From Saccoglossus kowalevskii (taxonomy: Eukaryota; Hemichordata; Enteropneusta; Harrimaniidae), in the NCBI RefSeq assembly GCF_000003605.2, contig NW_003135351.1, positions 388,755 through 431,760 on the forward strand: DNA of 43,006 nucleotides, in the 5' to 3' direction. Made by a program: the position numbers and the translations under genes. Below the pieces are notes generated by a model. It was not told the origin of the DNA and made no database searches. It was given only the letters and a program-made list of their open reading frames with translations. Each line of letters starts with the position of its first letter. The first letter of the stretch is position 1. Positions 42,207 to 43,006 of the stretch are shown here, in pieces.

Positions 42207-42827
42207 TTCAGTTGAATGTCAATATTTGCACAGCTGAATTATTTCTCCGGCACGTGCTTATAAAGACGCTGTCTACCTTGAACAGGGTGATAAATATGCA
42301 AATGAGGTTTGGTGGAAACATGTTAATATGGAACCCTGTAATCTGGGTTTCGGGTCCTTAATAATAATTAGGTCCACTACGTGTCAAGATAAGTTCCATT
42401 AATGTATATGTGCTTGTGTTTACCCCCAAAACGCGACTTGCCAACTTGCCCTTTCTTGCAAACACATCCAAAAACGTTACCTAAACTAACAATAAACTGC
42501 AGTTCATATGTGTTTTATGCATTTATGAAAAGTATTGGTGTGCAATTACGTACGCTACTTATGTATACTGTAATCACCAACGGCAATCAAGCCTTTGACA
42601 GAGAAGGCAGAACACAGACCAGTAATGGTTAGCAGGTATTCCGCATATTTATTTGTTGTAGTGATCGTACGCAAGGAATCGAGTGTAATGTCAGAATCAT
42701 TGCACTTGTACCAGTGGCCATTATTAGCCTTGAAATAAACAAATTTATATCTGACACATCCCTGTTCAGAATAGTTGACACCTCGACGTGCAACTATTTT
42801 CATGTGTGTTTTTATTGAACATAAAAG

Positions 42828-42847
42828 TAGTATTAATATTAATACTA
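42828..42847. repeat. perfect 20-bp AT palindrome
   Basis: TAGTATTAATATTAATACTA equals its own reverse complement. Role unknown. Confidence 0.8.
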
Positions 42848-43006
42848 TTACAAATTAAAGGACCACTTTGTTAAACATTAGTTTACGATTGTTTGTTGGC
42901 ATACAACGAGTTTGTTTGAAATGTCTGTTACAACTTCAACAGTTCAAATCCTTCACGCTGTACTTTGACTATTGCTTGTTTTTTTCTTTCTTCTTTCGTT
43001 TGACTG

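Larger units (their letters stand above)
39343..43006. other. upstream DNA, no gene recognised
   Basis: A GC-rich patch at about 39540-39930 carries overlapping open frames on both strands without family motifs. 40660-42560 is rich in ACGT cores. Nothing else coding or RNA-like is supported. Confidence 0.5.

Noticed and set aside
42941-42965. tRNA-like T-loop AGTTCAAATCC
   Set aside because: The flanking bases do not pair as a T-stem and no acceptor or anticodon arm is found.

Overview
The window is animal nuclear DNA: AT-rich, long introns, microsatellites, decayed retrotransposon and MITE copies, and a tandem array full of TACATGTA. I recognise one gene, a complete naked cuticle (nkd) homologue on the minus strand. 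The gene family is bilaterian. The repeat texture resembles a marine lophotrochozoan, most likely a mollusc, but that placement is inference from general look only.

Layout. 1-600 is the end of a Ty3/gypsy-type pol (reverse transcriptase thumb plus RNase H). 601-9310 is gene-free flank made largely of diverged repeats with a period near 140 bp. 9313-9520 is the first of three copies of a small TA-flanked MITE. About 9523-10680 is the 3' flank and probable 3'UTR of nkd. 10681-35991 is the nkd coding region in eight exons on the minus strand. 35992 to about 36320 is its likely 5'UTR and core promoter. 36320-43006 is upstream DNA with no recognisable gene.

The gene. No single reading frame shows it; I assembled it from splice sites and family motifs. 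Coding exons in transcript order: 35991-35967, 35743-35708, 35548-35427, 15636-15564, 14443-14328, 12439-12344, 12173-11773, 11392-10681. They sum to 1581 nt, i.e. 526 codons plus stop, with every junction in phase. The protein has an N-terminal myristoylation-type start (MGKLQSK), the Nkd motifs KKRESPEG and VALPPE, one EF-hand, the RRNHYLDLAG block and a His-rich C-terminus (14 of the last 22 residues). Nkd proteins bind Dishevelled and dampen Wnt signalling as a feedback inhibitor.

Regulatory picture. Intron 3 is 19.8 kb, far longer than the other six. It holds six perfect matches to the TCF/LEF consensus SCTTTGATS, whereas I found none in the other ~23 kb. One pair lies beside a dense cluster of nuclear-receptor half-sites (19445-19830) that includes a perfect DR1. 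Intron 3 also holds the second MITE copy and a 36-bp tandem array interrupted by a 50-N gap. The 414 bp on each side of that gap are identical, so the gap probably hides an unmerged contig overlap.
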